Notes: generated by a model not told the origin, from the sequence alone. Positions 1 through 5,831 are shown, counted from the first letter of the stretch. The stretch is 18,285 nt of DNA from an uncultured Vampirovibrio sp. (GCA_910583725.1 CAJTXZ010000033.1:1-18285); one strand, 5' to 3'. Program-made: numbers and translations.

Positions 1-57
1 CCATCCAAAGGTGGCAATGGTTCTAATGGGAAGATATTCTTAGAGTGGTGGGAGTAA
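1..57 (+). CDS. C-terminal tail of an unidentified protein (5' end outside window)
   Basis: Frame 1 is open from the window edge to a TAA at 55-57 and reads PSKGGNGSNGKIFLEWWE. I do not recognise the family. The Gly/Asn-rich stretch followed by an aromatic end resembles a surface or pilin-like C-terminus, but that is only an impression. The region downstream holds three small hairpins and a strong terminator at 184-219. An alternative is that the whole 1-219 stretch is the 3' part of a structured RNA and this reading frame is accidental. Confidence 0.35.
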   Translation, partial: PSKGGNGSNGKIFLEWWE

Positions 58-183
58 GAGCATTTGTGCTTGGGCTCTTGTGCGGCTTGGGAGTACATGT
101 TAATTAGCCTAAACAAGGCTTGATGGCATGATATAAAAGTATATCAACAGGTCTTAATAAAATTTACGATAAACAACTTTTCT
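58..183 (+). other. Structured 3' untranslated stretch with small hairpins
   Basis: Short perfect stems lie between the putative stop codon and the terminator: AAGAGC with GCTCTT (from about 56), AGCCT with AGGCT (about 106-120), and TGATATA/TATATCA closing an AAAG loop at 129-146. They could be an mRNA 3' UTR or the end of a non-coding RNA that begins outside the window. I could not match it to RNase P RNA, tmRNA, SRP RNA or 5S rRNA. Confidence 0.3.
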
Positions 184-219
184 GGGACGCTTTTTTGTAA
201 CCTTTAAGCGTCCCTTTTT
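184..219 (+). terminator. Rho-independent terminator
   Basis: A perfect 9-bp stem (GGGACGCTT at 184-192, AAGCGTCCC at 206-214) closes a 13-base loop and is followed directly by TTTTT. This is the cleanest intrinsic terminator in the window and ends the transcript entering from the left. Confidence 0.9.
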
Positions 220-1008
220 CTATCTGGTTTTTTATAATGGGAATATAAATTTTAGTGCCCCGGCATAATGCATATAATTTTTATTGTATTAAATACACTT
301 AATTCTATTATTTTTGCGGACGGGAAGTGGGTATAATAATTGTAAAAATTACACCAATTAAAATTTTTGCTGACAGTCATTTTGATAATTTTTCCGCATT
401 TAACGTGCATATAGCCAAAAAGCTTGCTATAAACAGAATACAGTCATTACAATTTTAAATACCGTAAACATATACCCTCTTGAGAATGGAGGTTTTGTCT
501 GCCGAAGCTTACTGCAGGCCTTTTTAAACTTTTAAGCACGTGCAAATGCACTGTTATAGGTATTATACAGAATTTTATTTTTTATAAACCCGCACCATTA
601 GAGTATTTGAAGCGTTAATTTTATGGTTTTTTGCGGCAAAACGCTTCCTTATGGCTCACAACAAGCGTTTTAACCGTGCAATAGGTTGAAAACCCCAATT
701 CATAAGCTTTTTTGCCGTATATTAATCAGCGTCTCCGGATTGCGATATAAAAAATCAGTCATACGGGGCTTTTTGCCCTCTTGTACCGTGTAAACCCGGA
801 AAATGCATACAGGACAAGGGTTTTTAAGACGAAACTTGCAAAAAGCTTTCAGGCGAATAACTATAAACTCTTGCAGCACAAGCCTTTCACCCGTGCAAAA
901 TCCTTAAAATCAAAGCTCTGCAAGGATATACGCCCACTACTCTTATAAGAACATAAAATAAAATCTACACGCACGAAAATTGCCTAAAACCCTTATCCCA
1001 TCTGGCTT
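220..1008. other. Long region without a recognisable gene
   Basis: About 790 bases with no convincing reading frame on either strand and no tRNA. Base composition is uneven: AT-rich to about 470, then patches of moderate GC. It contains a set of competing hairpins at 609-671 (separate entry). It may be a decayed gene, the long leader of something, or an unidentified RNA; I cannot tell which. Confidence 0.5.
609..671. other. Alternative hairpins sharing one arm
   Basis: The arm AAAACGCTT (638-646) is perfectly complementary to AAGCGTTTT (663-671), giving a 9-bp stem with a 16-base loop. The overlapping AACGCTTC (640-647) is also complementary to GAAGCGTT (609-616), giving an 8-bp stem with a 23-base loop. 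The two stems exclude each other. The pattern holds on either strand, so direction is unknown. Confidence 0.4.
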
Positions 1009-1911
1009 TTAGCCCGAAACTATATTTTCATAGGTTTTAAAGTGTAATTTTGCTATATTTTTTAGTTCATTTTTGCCGTATTTTTTTACAAATTTTTTGC
1101 CCTGCTCTAAAACCAGATTTGACGCGCCTTTTGGCAGATTGAGTTCATATTTTTCAGATAAATTTGAGATTTTTTTCACAAATTCTGCCCTCGCTAAAAC
1201 GCTCGCGCTAGCCACCGCAATGTCGCTCTCTGCCTTGGTTTGCTGGATTACCTGAATATTTTTACCCCTTTCTTTCAGGGCATTTTTTATCACGGCCTCA
1301 TCGGCAAATTTGTCTGAAATAGCTGTGCCGCAAGGCTTTTTAGCCAGTATATTCTCTAAAACCGTGCAGTGGCCCCACGCAAGGAGCCTGTTTAAATTTT
1401 GAAATTTTGAATAAAGTTCATTATATTTATTTGGCCCAATCGCAATGATATCAAAGGTTCCAGCCTCTTTTATTAAATTTTCAAGCTCTAATATTTTTTT
1501 ATCATTTAATTTTTTACTATCGGCTACACCTGCCTTCTTTAGGGCATTTGCAGCCTTTTCATCCAGCAAAACCCCAGCTATCACTAGCGGACCGAAAAAA
1601 TCTCCCTTCCCGGACTCATCTATTCCTATATGAGGATACGGAGCAATTTGCCCCCCCGTAAGGCTTTTGGGTATCTCAAACAGTTCTGTTGCAGGCATAT
1701 AGCCGCTTTCAAAGTATTTTGACACAATCTCTGCAGTTTTATTTCCCTGAATTACAAGCTTTCCGCTTGTGTAAAAAGATGCCGTAAAACCCGCGCCCTG
1801 AGCGCGAAAGAACATATATTGGGGTGTTGAAAATTTGGCATTTTCATCCTTGAAAATCTGTTTAAATTTTTCAACCTCCACCGGCAAAAATTTTGAAGTA
1901 TATGTATTCAT
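1009..1911 (-). CDS. rnhC: Ribonuclease HIII
   Basis: 300-residue enzyme that cuts the RNA strand of RNA:DNA hybrids, removing R-loops and some primers in the cytoplasm. Residues 1-85 fit the N-terminal substrate-binding (TBP-like) domain that separates RNase HIII from RNase HII. The catalytic domain starts at IGIDESGKGDFFGP, giving acidic residues D98 and E99. Further family landmarks are DSKKL (131-135), the aspartate of ISDKF (D200) and the aspartate of ESDIAVASASVLAR (D230), so the four-acid active site appears intact. Length is normal for the family (about 300). The start lies 6 bases after a TATAAT box on the same strand (1918-1923), and no Shine-Dalgarno sequence is visible, so the mRNA may be leaderless. 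It is transcribed away from tRNA-His and appears monocistronic. Identification is firm. Confidence 0.95.
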   Translation of the reverse strand: MNTYTSKFLPVEVEKFKQIFKDENAKFSTPQYMFFRAQGAGFTASFYTSGKLVIQGNKTAEIVSKYFESGYMPATELFEIPKSLTGGQIAPYPHIGIDESGKGDFFGPLVIAGVLLDEKAANALKKAGVADSKKLNDKKILELENLIKEAGTFDIIAIGPNKYNELYSKFQNLNRLLAWGHCTVLENILAKKPCGTAISDKFADEAVIKNALKERGKNIQVIQQTKAESDIAVASASVLARAEFVKKISNLSEKYELNLPKGASNLVLEQGKKFVKKYGKNELKNIAKLHFKTYENIVSG

Positions 1912-2261
1912 TTTAAAATTATAGCTTAAAAATTTTTCTTAACATCTTGAAAATATTTTGTTTTTAGAATATATTAAGTTTGTAACGGCAATTTTTCAAG
2001 AAAAATGCCCAAAATGCTGATTTTTCACTGCTTTGGAAGAATCATACAGCAGAAAAATCTCATTCAAAACCATTGTTTTAAGATTTTGATATGAACACCG
2101 TAAAACACTTGCCCGGCAGGCATTTTGAAAATTTTTACAAATTTCAAAAACAAATTACAAAATCCTAAAACCATTGCAACTACTAACTTTCAGACCAAAA
2201 ACCATAAAAAGATAAAAACACCTCTAAAAATAATTACAAAACTTAATAAAACTTTACATAT
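1912..2261. other. Gene-free stretch between rnhC and tRNA-His, with two tandem hairpins
   Basis: No plausible coding region. Two stem-loops sit side by side. At 1987-2009, GGCA(A)TTTTT pairs with AAAAATGCC with a single bulged A. At 2019-2059, GATTTTT(CA)CTGCT pairs with AGCAGAAAAATC, 12 pairs with a 2-base bulge and a 15-base loop. Neither is placed as a terminator for a called gene. The tRNA promoter must lie in the AT-rich stretch just before 2262, but I could not settle on its boxes. Confidence 0.4.
1918..1923 (-). promoter_or_regulatory. -10 box very close to the rnhC start
   Basis: Minus-strand TATAAT ends 6 bases before the rnhC ATG. Standard spacing would put the transcription start at or next to the A of the ATG. 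No convincing -35 hexamer lies 16-18 bases upstream, so the call rests on the -10 alone. Confidence 0.4.
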
Positions 2262-2338
2262 GGCGGGTGTCGCCAAGTGGTTAAGGCCCCGGATTGTGGT
2301 TCCGGTACTCGTGGGTTCGAACCCCATCACCCGCCCCA
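2262..2338 (+). tRNA. tRNA-His (anticodon GTG)
   Basis: Cloverleaf read by eye. G-1 at 2262 faces C73, the hallmark of tRNA-His. The acceptor GCGGGTG (2263-2269) pairs with CACCCGC (2328-2334). The anticodon stem CCGGA/TCCGG encloses loop TTGTGGT with anticodon GTG at 2296-2298, and the T-arm is GTGGG-TTCGAAC-CCCAT. C73 is followed by an encoded CCA at 2336-2338. The 3' half of the acceptor plus flank is part of an 18-bp sequence repeated at 3896-3913, so this gene appears to be the attachment site of an integrated element that left the tRNA intact. Confidence 0.95.
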
Positions 2339-2340
2339 CT
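2323..2340 (+). repeat. Left attachment-type direct repeat (tRNA-His 3' end)
   Basis: CCCATCACCCGCCCCACT covers part of the T-stem, the acceptor 3' strand, CCA and two following bases. An identical 18-bp copy lies at 3896-3913 in the same orientation. A duplicated tRNA 3' end is the classic footprint of site-specific integration by a tyrosine recombinase. GC-rich identity over 18 bases is very unlikely by chance in DNA this AT-rich. Confidence 0.85.
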
Positions 2341-2346
2341 AATTTT

Positions 2347-2372
2347 AAGACCTCACAAAGAGGTCTTTTTTG
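2347..2372 (+). terminator. Intrinsic terminator after tRNA-His
   Basis: AAGACCTC (2347-2354) and GAGGTCTT (2360-2367) form an 8-bp stem with loop ACAAA, and the stem runs into a T tract. It lies just past the left 18-bp repeat, so by the integration model it belongs to the inserted DNA rather than to the ancestral tRNA locus. Confidence 0.85.
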
Positions 2373-2428
2373 CAGTTATATCAATGCTTTCCAGAGTTCG
2401 AACAGAGCAATTAAATATTATTAGATAT

Positions 2429-2458
2429 TTGACTTATTTTATCCATGACTTATATAAT
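2429..2458 (+). promoter_or_regulatory. Sigma70-type promoter upstream of the Abi gene
   Basis: TTGACT (2429-2434), an 18-base spacer, then TATAAT (2453-2458). This is among the best consensus promoters in the window. The expected start of transcription, about 7 bases downstream, is G2465, the first base of a GC-rich hairpin. Confidence 0.75.
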
Positions 2459-2464
2459 AAAAAT

Positions 2465-2553
2465 GCGACAGCACCGCCGAAGCAATGAGTCGCTTAGTAA
2501 TATTATTATATCATATTTATTATAATTTACAACCCCAACACATAAGAAAGAAG
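2465..2553 (+). ncRNA. Candidate structured RNA or 5' leader of the Abi gene
   Basis: Starting at the predicted transcription start, GCGAC (2465-2469) pairs with GTCGC (2489-2493) around a GC-rich interior (2470-2488), a marked contrast with the AT-rich surroundings. The following 60 bases are almost pure A/T and include a second TATAAT (2521-2526) that could drive the Abi gene separately. A structured-RNA motif named abiF has been described next to abiF-like genes; whether this sequence fits that model cannot be judged by eye. The alternative is a plain 5' UTR hairpin. No terminator is visible before the gene. Confidence 0.4.
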
Positions 2554-3780
2554 ATGATGAATTCACAAACAATTATAGAACAATTATCGTTACCACCAGA
2601 ATTAGAAGCTGATATAAATAATTTTCTTAGCATCGTATCATTTTATAAAATAGCCCCTTATGTAAATTTTCTTAAAGAAAATCCCGATATGTATGAATAT
2701 TTGGAAAGAAAAATTGGTGTTAAAAATAAATGGGAAGCTGCCATATATCTTTTCAGATACAATGTTAAACTTTCAATTGCATTGTATCCACATATTTTTT
2801 TGTTAGAAACAATATTAAAAACACGGATAAATACAAGATTGACAGAACGCTATACTGATTATTGGTTTCGTGATGAATTTTTATTATTAACAATTAATAA
2901 AATTGATAACGTCAATGACCTTTCTTTGTATAATAAATACAAAAATTGCGAGTTTACAAAAGATATTTCAAAAAATTTGGAAGAAGACTTGCAACTTATT
3001 AACGATCAACTAAAAGAATTAGGTAAAGATTATTCAAGCAACACAAAGCTGCGTAATAAAATTACGCATATAAAAAGATGTTGCGGATTATATCTAGAAA
3101 GCAAAAAAGCATTATCAGAAAATCCAAGACTTAACTGCATAGAGTTTGTTGAAAATAAGACAACTTTGGGTTATTGGCTAGCAATATTAAAAATAAGTAC
3201 ACTTTGGGAAAATGATGTGCAATTAATTAAAATTTTTCCAAATTTACCAAATAATTATTCTAAAAGTGAACTGTTAAATAAACTCGAGAATATTAGAATA
3301 TTAAGAAATAAAATTGCTCATCATTGCAGAATAATAGGTCTGAATCAAATTAAAGAGAACATATCTCTTAAAACAATATTTGATGACATTAGGCAAATAT
3401 TTGAGTTTTTAGGAATTAATAGTAATAGCCAGTTTGATATTATGGAATTAAAATGCAATAAACATTCTAGTTGCAGTCAAAGGTCTTTTGAAATTTTATA
3501 TAATGAACTAGAAGAAATCCATGTTAAAGAAATTAAGATAAAATCACCCGATTTTGAAACAATTGTAATAGAAATGCAAGATGTAAATTCTTCATACTGT
3601 AAAAAAATAGGATATAATAATAAAGAAAGAATTTTTCAAGTAGAGTTCAATGGTGGCGAAATATATCAATATTTTAAAGTTCCTATATTTTTGTATGAAC
3701 AATTATGTAAATCTGAATCTAAGGGCAAATTCTTCATTAAGAAAATAAGAGATAATTTTAATTATAAAAGAATTTTTTAA
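2554..3780 (+). CDS. Abi-family (AbiD/AbiF-like) HEPN protein with C-terminal KTSC-like domain
   Basis: 408 residues from ATG 2554; a second ATG follows at once. I prefer it to the in-frame ATG at 2485, which lies inside the leader hairpin, and a purine-rich stretch (2544-2553) directly precedes it. Residues 25-285 match the Abi_2 pattern: a helical region around RYNVKLSIALYPHIFLLET (68-86), GYWLAILKISTLW (206-218), and the HEPN RNase signature RNKIAHH (R251 to H256, Rx4H). An almost identical RNKITH occurs at 167-172. Residues 344-408 resemble the KTSC domain: an initial Ser, IGY, a YxY core (Y371, Y373), then VP and a late S-x-GKFF segment. Abi_2 proteins are phage-exclusion toxins, some acting as RNA nucleases. 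KTSC is of unknown function and has been suggested to bind RNA. The gene stands alone between tRNA-derived repeats. Family assignment is good; the activity and target are inferred. Confidence 0.8.
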   Translation: MMNSQTIIEQLSLPPELEADINNFLSIVSFYKIAPYVNFLKENPDMYEYLERKIGVKNKWEAAIYLFRYNVKLSIALYPHIFLLETILKTRINTRLTERYTDYWFRDEFLLLTINKIDNVNDLSLYNKYKNCEFTKDISKNLEEDLQLINDQLKELGKDYSSNTKLRNKITHIKRCCGLYLESKKALSENPRLNCIEFVENKTTLGYWLAILKISTLWENDVQLIKIFPNLPNNYSKSELLNKLENIRILRNKIAHHCRIIGLNQIKENISLKTIFDDIRQIFEFLGINSNSQFDIMELKCNKHSSCSQRSFEILYNELEEIHVKEIKIKSPDFETIVIEMQDVNSSYCKKIGYNNKERIFQVEFNGGEIYQYFKVPIFLYEQLCKSESKGKFFIKKIRDNFNYKRIF

Positions 3781-3794
3781 GTTTATATTGCTAT

Positions 3795-3815
3795 AATTTT
3801 TTAACCTAAAAAATT
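3795..3815 (+). terminator. AT-only hairpin after the Abi gene, weak terminator candidate
   Basis: AATTTTTT (3795-3802) and AAAAAATT (3808-3815) form an 8-bp stem around AACCT, 15 bases after the Abi stop codon. It is followed only by TTAAT. The stem has no G:C pair and may be too weak to terminate on its own. Confidence 0.35.
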
Positions 3816-3895
3816 TTAATCTCACCTTCCAACAATAATACTTCTTTTGTAGTAAAGACAGGGAATAAAATATCATTAAAAAGTTCGTGCAACGA

Positions 3896-3913
3896 CCCAT
3901 CACCCGCCCCACT
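3896..3913 (+). repeat. Right attachment-type direct repeat
   Basis: Exact 18-bp copy of 2323-2340. Upstream of it the T-arm and the rest of the tRNA are missing, so it is only a 3' fragment and not a second tRNA. The repeat-to-repeat unit is 1573 bp. A terminator-like hairpin (3925-3943) follows, as expected if this end carries the flank of the original tRNA locus. Confidence 0.85.
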
Positions 3914-3924
3914 TAAACAAATTT

Positions 3925-3943
3925 GCACCTTCGGGCGCTTTTT
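3925..3943 (+). terminator. Terminator-like hairpin beyond the right repeat, probably ancestral to tRNA-His
   Basis: GCACC and GGCGC flank a TTCG tetraloop and pair with one A-C mismatch, followed by TTTTT. It lies 12 bases past the right repeat, much as the other terminator lies 7 bases past the left repeat. This fits a terminator that served tRNA-His before the cassette was inserted. Confidence 0.6.
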
Positions 3944-3949
3944 GTTAGG

Positions 3950-3982
3950 AATAATGCGTGCTTTATGGGTTCTAGCATTATT
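3950..3982. other. Hairpin at the 3' end of the CoiA-like gene
   Basis: AATAATGC (3950-3957) pairs perfectly with GCATTATT (3975-3982) across 17 bases, and the right arm overlaps the minus-strand stop codon at 3981-3983. No strong T tract follows on either strand, so it could protect a 3' end or act as a weak bidirectional terminator. Confidence 0.35.
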
Positions 3983-5309
3983 ATTTATTGAAAATAAATT
4001 TGTTTGTATATAATTGCATTTTTCTTGCCAAATTTGCTATATTTTTATCTTGACCATACATTAGCCAATCATTGTAAAATATGGATATAAAATATGAGTT
4101 ATTTTTATTTGGCTTTGTTGTAAAAATTGTTATCGGATAATAATCTGTTTGAAATTGTGCAATGCACAATTTCAGCTTTTGTTCATATTTACTTTCTAAT
4201 GTAATTAATGCGGGAATGGGAATATCATCTTTTTTTAATAACAGACAAATAACATCACATACTTTTTCTAATTTATTGCCATTTTCTAAAAATAATTCTT
4301 CAATATAATTACCATTAGAAAATATTTTAGGTTTAATTTTTGCATTTTTTACAGTTTCAGAATTAATTTTGTGTTTACGAATAACGGTCTTTTCTTTGTT
4401 CCATTCTTTATAATATGTTTCAACTCCTGTAATAATTAATTCAAGTTCTTTATATATTTGCTTATCACCATATATGTATATATCACCTGGTTTTAAATCT
4501 TTTTTCCAAGATAATTCCTTAGAATTTTTCTGGATAATTTTAATTGGAGTTAATTTTATACTATTTAAATTGAGAATTAAATCACTTATCTGCTTAACCT
4601 TTTTTTGTTGTTTTTCTAAAATAAGGTTTCTAAAAGAAAGATTTTGTACAATATGTTTTACGAAGTTTTCTTTTGAAATGCACATAACAACTCTACTGGT
4701 TAAATCTTTTTCCCGCGGAAATAAACACCATAATAAATTTTTGCATTTATCCTCATTAAGTTCGTCAGAATGATTAATACCAAAGTCAAAAAATACTGGT
4801 ACTGTGCTATTTATCCAAGTTCTGGGAAATATTTCTTCAATCCAAGTAGCCTCTGCATATGATTTATATTCTTTTGATTTCTTTAACCCACCCTTATTTT
4901 TATTAAAACGTTTGTAATCATTTTCTAAACGTGTTCCATCAACAACCCAAATCATGTTTTTGTAAAATTTTTCTCTGGCAATGCGCTCTTCCGGCTTTAT
5001 AGAAGAATGTTGAAATTCAATTATTAAATTATTTGGTGTTTTTACATCAGCAATATGTTTTTCGTCACTTGTATTGTCATACATAATACGTTCTTGCCAA
5101 TTATCAGAAAAACTGTTTTTCCAGTTTCTGTGCCACAGTGTTTCATTTTCCCACCAATTGTCACATTCAGCCTCAGATTTATGTGCCCAATGATGAATAT
5201 TTATATTACCGCATTTTGCTACTACATTATTCCCGCAAACAGGACAAATTGCACCTTGAAACCCTTTAGTAGCTTCAATTCTTTCATTATTAAAAACGGC
5301 ATACTTCAT
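3981..5309 (-). CDS. CoiA-like nuclease with zinc-finger N-terminus
   Basis: 442 residues. The N-terminus has a small zinc-finger-like CPVC (C22, C25), followed by HHWAH (39-43) and a LWHRNWK segment (58-63), all typical of CoiA-type proteins. A restriction-endonuclease-like core follows: HIADV (85-89, D88), then IIEFQHS (96-102, E98 and Q100), fitting the PD-(D/E)xK variant of CoiA, and then WVVDG. The remaining 300 residues are lysine- and asparagine-rich and I do not recognise them. CoiA acts in handling DNA taken up by competent cells, but CoiA-like proteins also occur alone near mobile DNA. No com genes are nearby and the gene sits just outside the tRNA-derived repeat, so a role in defence or element biology is as likely as competence. 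TATAAT on this strand ends 8 bases before the ATG. Family good, role open. Confidence 0.75.
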   Translation of the reverse strand: MKYAVFNNERIEATKGFQGAICPVCGNNVVAKCGNINIHHWAHKSEAECDNWWENETLWHRNWKNSFSDNWQERIMYDNTSDEKHIADVKTPNNLIIEFQHSSIKPEERIAREKFYKNMIWVVDGTRLENDYKRFNKNKGGLKKSKEYKSYAEATWIEEIFPRTWINSTVPVFFDFGINHSDELNEDKCKNLLWCLFPREKDLTSRVVMCISKENFVKHIVQNLSFRNLILEKQQKKVKQISDLILNLNSIKLTPIKIIQKNSKELSWKKDLKPGDIYIYGDKQIYKELELIITGVETYYKEWNKEKTVIRKHKINSETVKNAKIKPKIFSNGNYIEELFLENGNKLEKVCDVICLLLKKDDIPIPALITLESKYEQKLKLCIAQFQTDYYPITIFTTKPNKNNSYFISIFYNDWLMYGQDKNIANLARKMQLYTNKFIFNK

Positions 5310-5317
5310 TAGTAAAA

Positions 5318-5323
5318 ATTATA
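5318..5323 (-). promoter_or_regulatory. -10 box close to the CoiA-like gene start
   Basis: Minus-strand TATAAT ends 8 bases before the ATG. A loose -35 (TTATCA) lies 18 bases further upstream. The implied leader is a base or two at most, with no room for a ribosome binding site. Confidence 0.45.
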
Positions 5324-5497
5324 TCATATTCATTAATTTCTTGATAATATATCATGGCTGCAGTTTTTATAATGACTGTTTAGCAAAAATAGCATAATCA
5401 TTTTCTAGCCTTAGCTCACTTATGCCACCTTTTACAAATTTGTTCTTTGGCTTTTTGTTATGAATAGAGGGGTTTTTGGGATTTGATTTTAAAATAT

Positions 5498-5758
5498 TCA
5501 GATGGATAGCTTGATAAGCTTTTCTTCAAGCTTTGAAATTTCATCAAAATTCTTATATTTTAAGGCAGAATACATTCTTTTTTTCTTTATCACAGTCTTA
5601 ATGCATTTCATATCGGGGCAGATATACATGCTCCGTCCTAAAATTTTAGATGTTGGATTTATATAAAGTTTACCATTCGATAGAGTTATTTTAATAAATT
5701 CTTCTCTCACTGCAGTTTTGCCGCAGCCTTGGCATTTTCTGTTTATGATTTTTTGCAT
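5498..5758 (-). CDS. rnpM: YlxR/RnpM RNA-binding protein (DUF448)
   Basis: 86 residues, normal for this family of small basic RNA-binding proteins; in Bacillus subtilis the homologue binds RNase P RNA and modulates it. The family pattern is clear: RKCQGCGK near the start (C9, C12), then INPTSKILGRSMYICPDMKC with the conserved GR-x-x-Y-C segment (41-47; C47, C52), and a lysine-rich helix (54-66). In most bacteria ylxR lies between nusA and infB; here it stands alone, back to back with a diguanylate cyclase gene across a 73-base gap. A weak AGGA lies well upstream of the ATG. No clear terminator follows. Identification is good; the symbol follows the B. subtilis name. Confidence 0.85.
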   Translation of the reverse strand: MQKIINRKCQGCGKTAVREEFIKITLSNGKLYINPTSKILGRSMYICPDMKCIKTVIKKKRMYSALKYKNFDEISKLEEKLIKLSI

Positions 5759-5783
5759 TTATGATGTTAAAATCCTATACAAA

Positions 5784-5812
5784 TTGTATTTACTAGAAAT
5801 TTATCTTATAAT
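5784..5812 (+). promoter_or_regulatory. Promoter of the GAF-GGDEF gene
   Basis: TTGTAT (5784-5789), a 17-base spacer and TATAAT (5807-5812). The predicted start near 5819 leaves a leader of about a dozen bases with no Shine-Dalgarno sequence. It lies in the short divergent gap shared with the ylxR gene. Confidence 0.65.
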
Positions 5813-5831
5813 ATTATAAAAACAAAAAACA

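Larger units (their letters stand above)
2341..3895 (+). mobile_element. Minimal tRNA-His-integrated cassette with a single Abi gene
   Basis: DNA bounded by the two 18-bp copies of the tRNA-His 3' end. It contains a terminator, a promoter with a 5' hairpin, one Abi-HEPN gene with a KTSC-like end, and an AT-rich hairpin. It is visibly poorer in GC than rnhC, purB or the ABC exporter. No integrase, excisionase or replication gene is present, so it is either a decayed larger element or a non-autonomous cassette moved in trans. The repeats and content are seen directly; mobility is inferred. Confidence 0.65.

Noticed and set aside
1..183. 3' end of RNase P RNA, tmRNA or 5S rRNA
   Set aside because: None of their conserved 3' segments (for example a T-arm with CCA, or the RNase P P4 strand) is present.
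487..528. 13-codon open frame as a leader peptide within the gene-free region
   Set aside because: No associated downstream gene on the same strand and no regulatory codon pattern; short frames of this size are expected by chance.
2396..2403. GTTCGAAC palindrome after the tRNA terminator, resembling a T-loop or a repressor site
   Set aside because: Only 8 bases, with no tRNA arms around it and no second copy; most likely coincidence.
2125..2424. 99-residue plus-strand open frame
   Set aside because: It runs straight through tRNA-His and its terminator; the residues follow the tRNA sequence, so it is not a gene.
2485..2553. Upstream in-frame ATG for the Abi gene
   Set aside because: It lies inside the leader hairpin, has no ribosome binding site, and adds 23 residues outside the Abi_2 homology; ATG 2554 follows a purine-rich stretch.
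3703..3912. 69-residue minus-strand open frame over the end of the Abi gene and the right repeat
   Set aside because: Antisense to the well-supported KTSC-like end, low complexity, and it crosses the tRNA-derived repeat.
5310..5497. Search for a third copy of the tRNA-His 3' repeat beyond the CoiA-like gene
   Set aside because: No match to the 18-mer or a recognisable part of it, so a tandem insertion including the CoiA gene is not supported.
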